From contig OY482848.1 of NCBI GenBank assembly GCA_960531495.1, positions 33,823,748 to 33,887,747 on the forward strand: a stretch of DNA of 64,000 nucleotides, written 5' to 3'. A program made the position numbers and the translations under genes. This DNA is from Zeus faber. Lineage: Eukaryota > Chordata > Actinopteri > Zeiformes > Zeidae. Position 1 is the stretch's first letter. The number at the start of each line of letters is the position of its first letter. A model generated the notes under the pieces. The model saw nothing but the letters and a program-made list of their open reading frames with translations. It was not told the origin of the DNA and searched no databases. This document shows, piece after piece, positions 54,855 to 64,000 of this stretch.

Positions 54855-56131
54855 GTGGCCACGCGCAGCACCAACACCATCCTGAAGTTTGCGGACAACA
54901 CCACCATCATAGTCTCATCTCCCACAACGATCAGTCCTCCTACAGAGAGGAGGTAAGCGTCTTGACAACATGGTGCCAGGATAACTATCTCTCTCTCAAC
55001 GTCTGCAAGACTAAAGAGATGATCGTGGACTACAGGAAACAACAGCGCGGGTGGAGAGAGTCTCCTGCTTCATGTTCCTCGGTGTGTCCATCAGTGATGA
55101 CCTCTCCTGGTCCAGGCAATTGGTGGCGGCAATAAAAACTGCCCAAAAGCGCCTATTCTTCCTGAGGAGACTCATTGTGGCACGGTGGCGCAGTGCATTG
55201 CAATGCTGCCTCACAGCAAGAAGGTCCAGGGTTCGGTTCGACCAGGTCCCCGGCGTGTCCACGAATGCTGCCCACTGCTCCTGGCTGTGCCCCCAGAGGA
55301 AGGACAAGCCAGGATGGGTTAAATGCAGAGGCCTCATTTCACCGGCCACCGTGCGTTCATGTGTTGTAGTGTGGTGTGCTGTGTGACGATTAAAGATTGT
55401 TCTTCTTCTTCATTGAGAGCATTCTCACTGCCTGGTATGGTATGGCTGATCTCAAGGCACTCCAGAGGGTGGTGAAGACAGCAGAGCGCATCATTTGTTG
55501 CCGCCTCCCCTCCGTGCAAGGCATCTACCGCACACGATGCCTTAGGAAAGCACGGAAAATCATAAAGGATGACAGCCACCCAGGCTACGGACTGTTCATG
55601 CTGCTACCGGTAAATGTTACCGGAGCATCCCTGACTACCAGACTCACAAACAGTTTTTACCCTCAGGCCATCAGGCTTCTCAACCTGCAACATCTGTAGT
55701 CACCTATGTAAATTAAATGTACATCACCACAACTACATGTACATATCCACCGGCACTTCTTCACTTTATATTTATCTCCATATCTTGTGCAATAGACTGA
55801 CCTATTTCTGTTGGAACTGTTTCAATGTTCCAATTATTTTAGTTTCTGTTTTAGGATTATTTTTCTTATTTTCATTTTATGTACATACACTGTGACCTCT
55901 TGCCCGTATTTGTAACATTGATGCTTGCTCTTTATTTTTTTATATATGACTAAATAATATAATATAATAAAAAAAAATGTCCTCCTTATAGTTGCCTTGT
56001 TATTTTATCTTTTTATGCCCACTACGCAGTTGTTGCCTGTCATGCCCAAAGAATTTCATTGTACTGAAGGACCTTGTGTTGTACTGTACACTTGACAAAT
56101 AAAACACTTTGAACTTTGAACTTTGAACTTT
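54855..56131 (+). mobile_element. L2/Rex1-type LINE 3' half, inserted in the RTE LINE
   Basis: It starts in the RT palm (STNTILKFADNTTIIVSS), where the usual FADD reads FADN. It continues with FLGVSISDDLSWSRQLVAAI and AQKRLFFLRRL. After a SINE (55178-55410) it resumes with WYGMADLKALQRVVKTAERI and GIYRTRCLRKARKIIKDDSH, ending NSFYPQAIRLLNLQHL. A 3' UTR follows ('cccaaagaatttcattgta'), and the tail is aactttg repeated (56111-56131). The duplicated gagt at 54851-54854 and 56132-56135 fits a short target-site duplication. It is 5' truncated. Confidence 0.8.
55178..55410 (+). mobile_element. tRNA-headed SINE, copy 2, inside the L2-type LINE
   Basis: It begins TGGCACGGTGGCGCAGTGCA, has GGTTCGGTTCGACC in the B-box position, and shares CTGCCCACTGCTCCTGGCTG and AGGATGGGTTAAATGCAGAG with 7351-7748. 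It ends with a ttcttcttct tail. The 6-base target duplication tcattg at 55172-55177 and 55410-55415 is intact, so this insertion is relatively young. It lacks the middle block present in copy 1. Confidence 0.85.
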
Positions 56132-56944
56132 GAGTAGGGAGCAGGTTGAGGAGATCCTGGAGAAGTGGAGAAATGCATTAAAGCGAGGAGGAATGAAAGT
56201 CAGCAGGAGTGAGACAGAATACATGTGCCTGAATGGGAGGGAGGGCAGTGAAAAGCTGAGAATGCAAGGAGTGGAGGTGGAGAAGGCGGATGAGTTCAAG
56301 TACTTGGGGTCGACCATCCAAAGCAGCGGAGAGTGCGGGAGAGAGGTGAAGAAGAGAGGACAGGCAGGTAGACAGGACAGTAATGAGACCAGCTATGTTG
56401 TACGGTTCAGAGGATAAGGCACTTACAAAAAGGCAGGTGGCGGAGTTGAGGATGTTGAGCTTTTCATTGGGAGTGACAAGGGTGGACAGCATTAAGAATG
56501 AGTACATTAGAGGGACAGCTCAGGTTGGACAGTTTGGTGAAAAAGTGAGAGAGGCGAGATTTAAATGGTTTGGACACGTGTGTAGGAGAGATGAGAGTTA
56601 CATTGGGAGAAGGATGCTGAGAATGTAGCTGCCAGGCAAGAGGAAAAGAGGAAGACCAAAGAGGGGTTTATGGATGTGGTGTGGGAGGACATGCAGGCGG
56701 TTGGTGTAAGGGAGGAAGATGTGCAGAACAGAAGGTATTGGAGGCAGGCGACCCCTGCAGCCGAAAAAAAAAGAAGATAGATTTACATGTTCGATATATC
56801 AGATAGCCTGGTCATGTTGGTGTGGTGTTTGGGATCAGTTTGAATAGTATGTGTCATGTCTTTATAAAACTCAATGTCACCGATTGCAATTTAGAAATTA
56901 CAATTGCAATAAATTGTGCTTTTATTTTGAAACTGCATTGTAAT

Positions 56945-57203
56945 CTTCACCCCGACCACGCCCCCTGCCTCGCCGATTTTCCGCTCGGTAGAGACGCAGC
57001 ACTTTCAGAATGCAGCGATGCCGTGCTCGTCTGTGATTGGACGAGAGGGGGCAAAGTGGTTGACGTCACACCCGGAATAAGGATTTTGTTATTATGCGGC
57101 CAGAAGACCGTCATAGATCGATCGTCGACGTCTAGTTTCAGTTTCCTTGTTCTCCACAAAAGAGAAAATAAATAGCGGTTTTGTTTGCTTACAAGACGCA
57201 ACA
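56945..57203 (+). promoter_or_regulatory. saraf: saraf promoter and 5' UTR
   Basis: This is a CpG-rich stretch in an AT-rich setting, directly upstream of the saraf start codon. It contains a GC box (ccacgccccctg, 56958-56969), a reversed CCAAT box (gattgg, 57035-57040), a full palindromic CRE/ATF site (tgacgtca, 57061-57068) and agtttcagtttcc (57134-57146). The reverse of the last is GAAACTGAAACT, a full ISRE match. No TATA box is evident, in keeping with a CpG promoter. The transcription start is probably between 57090 and 57160. The sites are visible in the sequence; their use is inferred. Confidence 0.6.
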
Positions 57204-57270
57204 ATGAAATGGTTCATACTTCTTGGTTTCCAGTTTCTCTCGGTGGCTCACGTCAAAAGTTGGAATGAAG
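57204..57270 (+). CDS. saraf: saraf exon 1 (signal peptide)
   Basis: The first coding exon encodes store-operated calcium entry-associated regulatory factor (TMEM66). ATG at 57204 starts MKWFILLGFQFLSVAHVKSW, a hydrophobic signal peptide, and continues N-E, matching the W-N that follows the signal peptide in vertebrate SARAF. The exon ends GAAG at 57270 in phase 1, before a consensus donor gtatgt. SARAF is a single-pass ER membrane protein that promotes slow Ca2+-dependent inactivation of STIM-ORAI channels. The identity rests mainly on exon 2, 4.9 kb away; position, phase and the W-N-E end agree with it. Confidence 0.8.
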
Positions 57271-57461
57271 GTATGTTGTCTTCATTGCAGACGATTCATC
57301 TATCCGGATAATGTTTTATTTTTCTAGTTGGAAGGTGATACTCAGCTCCTTTGTGTGTTATGTAACCATTCCGGTAACCCAGATACACTGTTCAACAACA
57401 ACTTGTACGAGACGAGGGCAGACTAACGTGTCCAATTGTCGGTGCTTCCCTGACATATTAG

Positions 57462-57463
<2 letters not shown>

Positions 57464-57516
<53 letters not shown>

Positions 57517-57547
57517 GTGTGTATGTATGTATGTATGTATGTATGTA

Positions 57548-57602
<55 letters not shown>

Positions 57603-57707
57603 ATATATATACACACACACATTCATACATGTGTGTGTCTGTATATGTATGTATGTGTCTGTGTGTATATATATATGTGAATATGTATGTGTGTGTGTGT
57701 ATATATT

Positions 57708-57786
<79 letters not shown>

Positions 57787-57815
57787 TGTATATATGTGTG
57801 TATGTATTTATATTA
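57464..57815. repeat. Compound microsatellite at the start of saraf intron 1
   Basis: Order: (TG)n at 57464-57514, (TATG)n at 57520-57549, (TA)n at 57552-57591, mixed TG/TA/CA with mirrored gtgtgt-tatata-acacac at 57592-57620, then (TATG)n and (TA)n to about 57785. The frames translating as VCVCVC or YIYIYI are artefacts. Confidence 0.95.
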
Positions 57816-57824
57816 TGTATGTGT

Positions 57825-57855
57825 ATAAGATAAGATAAACCGTTATTAGTCCCGT
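57825..57855 (-). repeat. Reversed retroposon tail
   Basis: 'ataagataagataaaccgtt' followed by 'attagtccc' is the reverse of a '..gggactaat..ttatcttat' tail used by fish L2-type retroposons; a forward tail of this kind lies at about 42140-42170. It abuts the LINE that follows. Confidence 0.5.
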
Positions 57856-57865
57856 TCCTGCAATT

Positions 57866-58846
57866 GTGCTGGGGGACCTCAATCACTGCAGTCTGGACAG
57901 TGTACTGCCTGGCTTTTGCCAAGTAGTCAAAAATGGGACAAGAAAAAATAAAATACTTGACAAATGTTATGTAAATGTTAACAATGCCTTTGCATCTAGA
58001 ATTAGACCACCTATCGCCAACTCTGACCACAATGTGGTGTATTTAATGCCAACATATAAATCAAAATTTCAAAGCAGTAAACCTGTGGTGAGGGAAATAA
58101 GGGACTGGTCCTTTGAAGCCAAAGAGAAGCTTAAAGCTTGCTTTGATTTGACCGACTGGTCACTGTTCCACAACCCATGCTCCTTAGATGAAACTGCCAT
58201 GGTTACTAATGACTACATTAATTTCTGTGTTCAATCTGTCATCCCCTCTAAGAGAATTAAGATTTATCCAAACGATAAAAAGTTTGTGTCCAAAGACATC
58301 AAGAATATAATCATTTCAAAGAAAAGGGCGTTTAAAAACAAGGATGCTTTAAATTGCAGACAGTTGGGGAGGGAGTTGAAAAACAAGCTTAGAGAAGCCA
58401 TGGTAGCATATAGACACAAATTGGAGGAGACTTTCAGAGAGAAAAACCCTAAAAGACTCTGGGATAACATGAAAAAGATGACAGGTTTTTCCTCGTCCAG
58501 CAAAACTATCGTGTCAGGTAATGAATTTATGCTTGCAAATTACTTAAATTCTTTCTTTTGCCGTTTTGAATCTGATGGTCACTTTGAGAGATGCACTGAT
58601 ATGGTTAGGCCGATCACACCCACTGACGCTGAACTTGTCACCATACTAGTGGAAGAAGTCAGGAGCACATTCCTTCGCAACAACCCCAGGAAAGCCCTTG
58701 GACCCGACCACAGCAGCGCCCTTATTTTAAAATCGTTTGCATGGGAATTAGCCCCTGTGTGGCAACCAATTTTTCAGCTGTCAGTTAACACACACTACAT
58801 CCCTCAAGCTTGGAAAACTTCACACATTAAGTCCCTCCCTAAATAA
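57866..58846 (+). pseudogene. LINE endonuclease end and RT start
   Basis: The frame of 326 codons reads MLGDLNHCSLDSVLPGF (metal-site G-D-x-N), PPIANSDHNVVYLMPTY (catalytic SDH), then a linker with FREKNPKRLWDNMKKMTGFS. The RT entry reads NNPRKALGPDHSSALILKSF and YIPQAWKTSHIKSLPK. The stop at 58844 falls in the conserved '..P.K.......YRPI' region, since the sequence continues RPIALTSAIMKSLEKILVQR in the same area. Confidence 0.85.
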
Positions 58847-58900
58847 CAATGCCCGAAGGAACACAACGATTAGAGACCAATAGCCCTCACATCAGCCATT

Positions 58901-59492
58901 ATGAAATCTCTGGAAAAAATCTTGGTCCAGCGTCTTAACAGAGCCCTACTGAATCACCAAGACCCCTTTCAATTTGCATATAAGCAAGGGCGCAGCACAG
59001 AAGATACAGTGGCTACACTGGTGCATCTAGGCTCCAAACATCTGGACTCCCCCAAAACATGTGTTAGGGCTCTCTTTCTTGATTTTTCAGCAGCGTTCAA
59101 TGCAATTCAGCCAGACATACTGATAGAAAAAAATGATTCAGCTTCAGATCAACCCCCATCTTATACTTTGGTACTTCTCCTTTCTTACAAATAGGATCCA
59201 GCTGGTCAAGGTAAACAATACACTGTCATTTCCCAGGATAACAAACGTAGGGGTGCCTCAGGGGTGCATTGGCTCACCTGTGTTGTTCACATTCTACACG
59301 TCAGACTGCACCTCTTTGGTACCAAACCAGTCTCTGTTAAAATACTCAGATGACTCCACCTTATTGACTACGTTGAAAAGTACTGATGATCCCACTCTGT
59401 ATCAGAGAAATGTTGATTGGTTTGTGGAATGGTGTGACAAGAACGCCCTTATTATTAATTCAATAAAGACAGAGGAAATCATTTTTGGTTAG
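58901..59492 (+). pseudogene. LINE RT palm region
   Basis: Two open stretches. The first (58901-59194) reads QDPFQFAYKQGRSTEDTVAT and ALFLDFSAAFNAIQPDIL (first catalytic Asp). The second (59133-59492) reads NVGVPQGCIGSPVLFTFYTS and LLKYSDDSTLLTTL, where the usual Y-A-D-D is Y-S-D-D. A frame change near 59140 separates them. Downstream, 59530-59780 still reads VSAYKYLGVMIDENLSWTPH-like words in mixed frames. Confidence 0.8.
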
Positions 59493-60419
59493 CCCCCAAC
59501 CTGCCCACCCCCCAAAGTGATGATCCACAATGTTGAAATTAATCAAGTCTCTGCATATAAATACTTAGGTGTCATGATAGATGAGAACCTCTCATGGACC
59601 CCTCACATGGATTTTCTTGGTAAAAGGATACAGCAGCGCAATTATTTTTCTCCGTAGATTAAAATCGTTTGGGGCCAGCAGCCAAATTATGTATTTATTT
59701 TTTACCTCTGTAATTCAGAGCATCATGCTCTACTGTAGCACTGCCTGGTGGAGCAACCTCACAGTGAAAAATTAAAGTAAACTTCAAAATCAGTTAAAAC
59801 TTGGCTCCAAAATTATTGGACCTCCTGTAGCTCAAGCCTTTCAAGAGGCCCATAGCAATAGCTTGGTTAGGCTGGCCATAAAGATTTCCTTTGACTCCAC
59901 ACATGTTTTGCACAATGAATATCAGCCCCTGCCTTCAAATAGGCGCTTCAGAGCCCATTCCTTCAATCGAAATAGGCTTAAAAACTCCTTTGTACATCAG
60001 TCCATTCTTCTACTAAACAAACAAAAATGATTCCAGAGCCTTTTATGATTTCATGGGTATTAGTCTTCTTATGTCTTTGTAAATTGTCTTACCTGTCATT
60101 TGTGCTGTTTTTTGTATATCTGTGTGCTGTGCCATGTCATGTGTCTGTACTTGTGTTTATCCTGTCAACACCTGTGCTTGTATAATCTGTCATCTGTGTT
60201 GCTTGTGTATCGTTGTGCTGTCATGCCAGGTGCCATTGGTACTTGTGTCCTTTCTTGTCACTCCAGTGATTGTTTACCTGTACGTCCTAAATGTTTTGAG
60301 GGGCCTTTCCCAGGGACGCAAAATTAATTTCAGTGCCCTACTGACCAATAAAGTTGTATATCGTATCGTATTGTATCGTAGTCCCACAACATGTGTATAT
60401 ATATATGTGTATGTACACA

Positions 60420-60595
<176 letters not shown>

Positions 60596-60642
60596 TAATT
60601 ACATGTGCGTGTATGTATATGTACTGTCTATGTATGTATATA

Positions 60643-61870
60643 CACTCACCGGCCACTTTATTAGGTACACTTGTTCAATTGCTTGTTAACAGAAATACTG
60701 TAGCTATTCAGCCAATCATATGGCAGCAACTCATTGCATTGAGGCATGTAGACATGGTGAGGATGACTTGCTGAAGTTCAAACTGAGCATCAGAATTGGG
60801 AAGAAAAGGGATTTAAGTGACTTTGAACGTGGCGTGGTTGTGGTGCCAGACGGGCTGGTCTGAGTATTTCAGAAACTGCTGACCTACTTGGACTTTCACG
60901 CACAACCATCTCTCGGGTTTACAGAGAATGGTAAAACGAGTAAACAGAAAGAGAAAATGTGTGTGTATCCAGTGAGCGGCAGTTGTGTGGACAAAAATGC
61001 CTTGTTGATGTCAGAGGGGAATGGACAGACTGGTTCGAGATGATAGGAAGGCAACAGTAACTCAAATAACCACTCGTTACAACCAAGGTATGCAGAATAC
61101 CATCTCTGAATGCACAACATGTGGAACCTTGAAGTAGATGGGCTACAGCAGCAGAAGACCATACCGGGTGCCACTCCTGTCAGCTAAGAACAGGAAAATG
61201 AGGCTACAATTCACACAGGCTCACCAAAATTGGACAATAGAAGATTGGAAAAACGTTGCCTGGTCTGATGAGTCTTGATTTCAGCTGCGACATTCAGATG
61301 GTAGGGTCAGAATTTGGCATGAACAACATTGAAGCATGGATCCATCCTGCCTTGTATCAACGGTTCAGGCTGGTGGTGGTGGTGTAATGGTGTGGGGGAT
61401 ATTTTCTTGGCACACTTTGGGCTCCTGAGTACCAATTGAGCATCGTTTAAACACCACAGTATACCTGAGTACTGTTGCTGACCATGTCCACCCCTTTATG
61501 ACCACAGTGTACCCATCTTCTGATGGCTACTTCCAGCAGGATAATGCACCATGTTACCAAGCTCAAATCATCTCATACTGGTTTCTTGAACATGACAATG
61601 AGTTCACTGTACTCCAATGGCCTCCACAGTCACCAGATCTCAATCCAATAGAGCACCTTTGGTATGTGATGGAACGGGAGATTCGCATCGTGGATGTGCA
61701 GCCGACAAATCTGCAGCAACCGCGTGATGCTATCATGTCAATATGGACCAAATTCCCTGAGGAATGTTTCCAACACCTTGTTGAATTTATGCCACGAAGA
61801 ATTAAGGCAGTTCTGAAGGGAAAAGGGGGTCCAACCCGGTACTAGCAAGGTGTACCTAATAAAGTGAGTG
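60643..61870 (+). mobile_element. Tc1-type DNA transposon in saraf intron 1
   Basis: The left end reads CACTCACCGGCCACTTTATT and 'aggtacac', and the right end GTGTACCTAATAAAGTGAGTG. These are inverted repeats flanked by TA at 60641-60642 and 61871-61872. The right repeat lacks six bases (gccggt) that the left has. The length of 1.23 kb is close to full for this fish Tc1 family. The transposase is broken in its N-terminal part, though its catalytic end is open. A half copy of the same family is at 23493-23967. Confidence 0.9.
60718..61845 (+). pseudogene. Tc1 transposase pseudogene
   Basis: The open C-terminal part, 61498-61845 (115 codons), reads YFQQDNAPCYQAQIISYWFL (second catalytic Asp), [18 protein letters not shown] (Glu) and ends MPRRIKAVLKGKGGPTRY with a stop. 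This is the complete end of the family's transposase. Upstream, the first catalytic Asp area (around 61262, WSDES followed by a TGA) and the helix-turn-helix area (around 60860-60920) are readable but cut by stops and frame changes. Confidence 0.8.
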
Positions 61871-61872
61871 TA

Positions 61873-62208
61873 TATATCACATTGACTAGTGCCCCTTCTT
61901 GCTGTTACTCGTAACATTTGTTGTTTAACCACTAACAATGTGTTTTTTTTACCTGTCATGAGAAATTATTATTGTTGATAGTTTAATTTAAAATGCTACA
62001 AGTCAATAAAAAATTCACAGGAAAAGGCGCTAGTTACTAATAAGTACTAGTACTCAACTAATAGTGACTAGTAAAATTTTAATAGATACTAGTAACAATT
62101 GGAATAGATACTAGTCTGAGGCAAATATGGCTTGTCATGAAAGCAATTTATTTTGATTGAATCATCTCTTTTTCCCCTTCGGTCCAATCACACTGCCTTG
62201 ACTAACAG
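61873..62208 (+). other. End of saraf intron 1
   Basis: Contains a patch with seven 'actagta/tactagt' words at 62028-62115, probably a decayed dispersed repeat. A pyrimidine-rich tract at 62165-62182 and the acceptor ..GACTAACAG at 62200-62208 complete the intron. 'gactaac' is also a fair branch-point match. Confidence 0.55.
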
Positions 62209-62393
62209 CTCCCGGCAGCGTGCTGTTACGGGACGTTCAGGTGCTGACGCTATATAAGGGTCACTACACAGCGGCACGGCGCTCAAGCCCGGTGCCTCAC
62301 CTACAGTGCGTTGGTGGCTCAGCAGGCTGCGGAGCTTACGTTCCAGAGGTGGTCCAATGTGAGAACAAAGGCTGGGATGGAGTCGATGCACAG
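62209..62393 (+). CDS. saraf: saraf exon 2 (luminal domain)
   Basis: 185 bases between acceptor ..taacag and donor cag|gtcaga. With the single base from exon 1 it encodes A-P-G-S-VLLRDVQVLTLYKGHYTAAR, then PVPHLQCVGGSAGCGAYVPE and VVQCENKGWDGVDAQ. Human SARAF has the same run (LLRDVKALTL, QLKCVGGTAGC, VIQCQNKGWDG), so the assignment is firm. The part is luminal and Cys-rich; the luminal segment is needed for correct regulation, while the cytosolic end (not in the window) acts on STIM. The exon ends in phase 0; the next expected word, WECKTDL, is not found before 64000. Confidence 0.92.
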
Positions 62394-62904
62394 GTCAGAC
62401 TGGACACGAGAAATTTGTTTTTATCACATTCAAATGGATTTCTAAATTTTATAGATAAACACAGACGGTGACCGAGAAGTTTTCCCATAACACACGGTTG
62501 CATACAGCCTTTTTTGTTTTTTTTTGTTTCATTCAATTCCAATAAATATCTAAAATAAAACACTCTGTTTTCTTTGGAGAAACGGTGAACCTTTAAGCCG
62601 GATCTTGGAGAACGTATTGCAAGCTGCATGTGGGTGTTCATGTAATGTGGGTGCGGAAAGGATCTCCCGTTCGGCACATGAACAGTGACGGGCACCAGGC
62701 AAGCGCTAGTGAGGAAATGTATACCGTTGAATTAAAGGGAAATAATTGTTTTGATTATTTTGGGATTCTCAGCATGAGAAATATGAGGTCTGAGTGTGTG
62801 AACTGGTTGATATACGTGAGTCTCACGGTCATAGTGTGAGACTTGGCAGCTCTGTATAATAATTTTTGTAGTGCAAGTAATAACTTACCGCAACTCAATC
62901 ACCA
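62394..62904 (+). other. saraf intron 2, first part
   Basis: No coding motif of the next saraf exon is present. The + frame at 62220-62471 simply reads through the donor. The frames at 62630-62839 and 62336-62695 match nothing. Confidence 0.6.
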
Positions 62905-63290
62905 TCTATGCCATGCACGCCACTACGTCCAAATCTGCCATCTGTTGCTCCACTGCGCACACATGTCCATGTGGAAGTTTCTCCTTCCATGCACCACTCA
63001 AGTGGCGTTTCACGGTCCACCTGCACAGAGACACAGAAGACAGGTGGGTTGTACAGACCAGTTTATTGTAGAGAGTTGGCCATTTGGAATTAGCCAGGAG
63101 CAGATAGACATGTCATGACACGGGCTCCTATCCTGAGTGTGTGTGGAGATGGCGTTTTTACCTGCTGCTTGTAAGACCAACCGACGAGCAACAGGTATGC
63201 AGCCACTCTGATCCCAATCACCTAGATCCAGGTGAGGTGTGGCTGCAGCCACAGTCCACATACATCCTCTCTGTGCGCGCAAAAAGCTCC
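62905..63290 (-). repeat. LTR-like interspersed repeat, copy 3 (in saraf intron 2)
   Basis: The longest copy. It shares 'cagtttattgtagagag', 'gacatgtcatgacacggg', 'tcctgagtgtgtgtgg', 'caacaggtatgcagccac' and 'aggtgtggctgcagcc' with copies 1 and 2. The reversed CAATAAAC and the following U5-like stretch suggest a retroviral or Gypsy LTR on the minus strand (fossil). Confidence 0.6.
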
Positions 63291-63663
63291 GTCCGTCACT
63301 CCCCGTGGTTCCACAGATGAACGGGCGGGTGGGCGGTATTTCGATACTGTGAAAATATTGCATATGGTGGCAAATATTGCAGTATCGCCCAAAACCTAGT
63401 GGATAATGGATATTTTTATATTAATTATTTTTTTAATATTTTTTTTTATCATTAATGAAGACTGCGAAATACACATCACAATATAAGTTTCCTTTATTAT
63501 TTGCCCAGGAGAAATTCAGGAATCTATGAATGTCATGAATGTCATGAATTCATACCACCCAGAAAGACAAATTGATAATGTCAAATTATCACTCACCCCT
63601 ACTTCAGGGGTGACGACGCCATGACGGAGCAGAATTGTTTGAGTCTAACTAAGCTTATTAACC
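63291..63663. other. saraf intron 2, no gene seen
   Basis: A small inverted pair, gggcggta..cgatactg and cagtatcgccca, at 63331-63391 may be the remains of a short DNA transposon. The rest is AT-rich. Confidence 0.4.
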
Positions 63664-63821
63664 AGTTTCTTCAAAAGAGCATTTCAAAAAGTTGTTGCAG
63701 TAGTGACAATAGAATGTAGACAATAAAGCGGCCTGTTGCAACAGTTTCTTCAAAGGAGCATTTCAAAAAGTTGTTGCAATAGTGACAATAAAATGTAGAC
63801 AATAAAGCGGCCTGTTGCAAC
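63664..63821. repeat. 79-bp tandem duplication
   Basis: Two copies, 63664-63742 and 63743-63821, starting agtttcttcaaa.gagca and ending 'gcggcctgttgcaac'. They differ at only three positions by eye (a/g, g/a, g/a), so the duplication is recent. Confidence 0.9.
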
Positions 63822-64000
63822 AGGACCAGGCTTCAACTTGTTCTGTAGGTTCCCTATGAACAGTCTCCATTTGCTCTTTTCATGGTTCAGCACAGGTTGT
63901 TGACAAAAGTGGTTCACCCTAGATTTCCACTGGACACATCACTTCTCTGTCGCCTCTGAGACTGTAGCCATAACCTGACCACGTAAAACAACTTATCTTT
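63822..64000. other. Window end, no gene seen
   Basis: Presumed to be saraf intron 2. No exon motif is visible. Confidence 0.4.

Larger units (their letters stand above)
53845..56790 (+). mobile_element. RTE-type LINE, split by a second LINE
   Basis: The open 5' part reads AYDELYERLDSKEGEKDLYR, LARQTDQAGKDVQQV. RT motifs are AVGPDDISGEVWKCLDEMA, EEWRRSVLVLILKNKGG, NYRGIKLISHSMKLWERL, FVDLEKAYDRV (catalytic Asp) and EVGLHQGSALSPFLFTMVMD. After the second element (54855-56131), the frame resumes with SREQVEEILEKWRNALKRGG, EYMCLNGREGS and FKWFGHVCRRDESYIGRRM, then a short A-rich 3' end near 56770. The wording matches the fish RTE/RTE-X group from memory. The endonuclease half is absent, typical of 5' truncation. 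Stops at 54639 and elsewhere and an internal hairpin also break it. Confidence 0.8.
57856..60385 (+). mobile_element. L2/Rex1-type LINE in saraf intron 1, 5' truncated
   Basis: It starts within the endonuclease and runs through RT to the 3' tail. The 3' UTR carries 'ctgaccaataaagttg' and ends in tatcg/tattg short repeats at 60358-60382, the family's microsatellite-like tail. It lies in sense orientation to saraf. Several breaks make it inactive, but the 326-codon first frame is the longest uninterrupted coding stretch in the window, so the copy is fairly recent. Confidence 0.85.

Noticed and set aside
57311-57838. Long + frame (175 codons) after saraf exon 1
   Set aside because: It is mostly a read of the TG/TA microsatellite ([12 protein letters not shown]) and overlaps the intron start.
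62206-62222. Alternative saraf acceptor after ..cccggcag (62217)
   Set aside because: It would put the phase-1 exon 1 out of frame with LLRDV; the ..taacag at 62208 keeps the frame and gives W-N-E-A-P-G-S.
62220-62471. saraf exon 2 as an 83-codon intronless gene
   Set aside because: Homology to SARAF stops exactly at cag|gtcaga (62393), and the remaining codons are intronic. GTG at 62220 is not a start.

Overview
The window looks like a stretch of a ray-finned (teleost) fish nuclear genome. It has no operons and no dense gene packing. It is filled with families typical of fish: Tc1 and hAT DNA transposons, L2/Rex1-, RTE-, L1- and R2-type LINEs, tRNA-headed SINEs, Ty3/Gypsy elements, endogenous retroviruses, and long (CA)n/(TA)n microsatellites. 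Nearly every long reading frame belongs to a mobile element, and most are broken.

The one host gene I can name is at the right end on the + strand: the 5' end of saraf (TMEM66), the ER-membrane regulator of store-operated calcium entry. A CpG-rich promoter (about 56945-57203) leads into exon 1 (CDS 57204-57270, signal peptide). Intron 1 is 4.9 kb and packed with elements. Exon 2 (62209-62393) encodes a conserved luminal segment, and intron 2 runs off the window.

Layout. 1-10 kb: a solo LTR inside an older repeat, a non-autonomous hAT, an old retroviral pol fossil and a SINE. 10.8-14.5 kb: a nearly full-length but broken LINE with a restriction-like endonuclease (R2 superclade, HERO-like). 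15.5-17 kb: a broken Tc1 element. 18-20 kb: a poly-A repeat, a hAT fragment and a second LTR of the first family. 21.4-24 kb: an L2-type LINE joined to half of a Tc1 element. 25.9-28.2 kb: retroposon tails, a hAT carrying a transposase C-terminus, a long hairpin and an L1 scrap. 28.3-30.3 kb: a Gypsy fossil. 31.2-42.8 kb: a large retroviral fossil on the minus strand with two LTRs, gag, pro, pol and env regions, itself carrying a hAT insertion. 43-46 kb: LTR-like pieces and another poly-A repeat copy. 46.7-52.3 kb: Gypsy fossils with extensive coding tandem repeats and a head-to-head Gypsy pair. 53.8-56.8 kb: an RTE LINE split by an L2-type LINE that is itself split by a SINE. 57.2-64 kb: saraf.

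The most interesting points are inside the 11.7 kb retroviral fossil. One segment between protease and reverse transcriptase carries two H-x-T-x motifs, like 2H phosphoesterases. The surface-glycoprotein region carries an immunoglobulin V-like motif followed by a Thr/Ser-rich stretch. Other notable points are the three-level LINE/LINE/SINE nest, several near-perfect hairpins, and an interferon-response-like site plus a full CRE close to the saraf start. All family names come from reading the sequence and from memory of the families; no searches were run.
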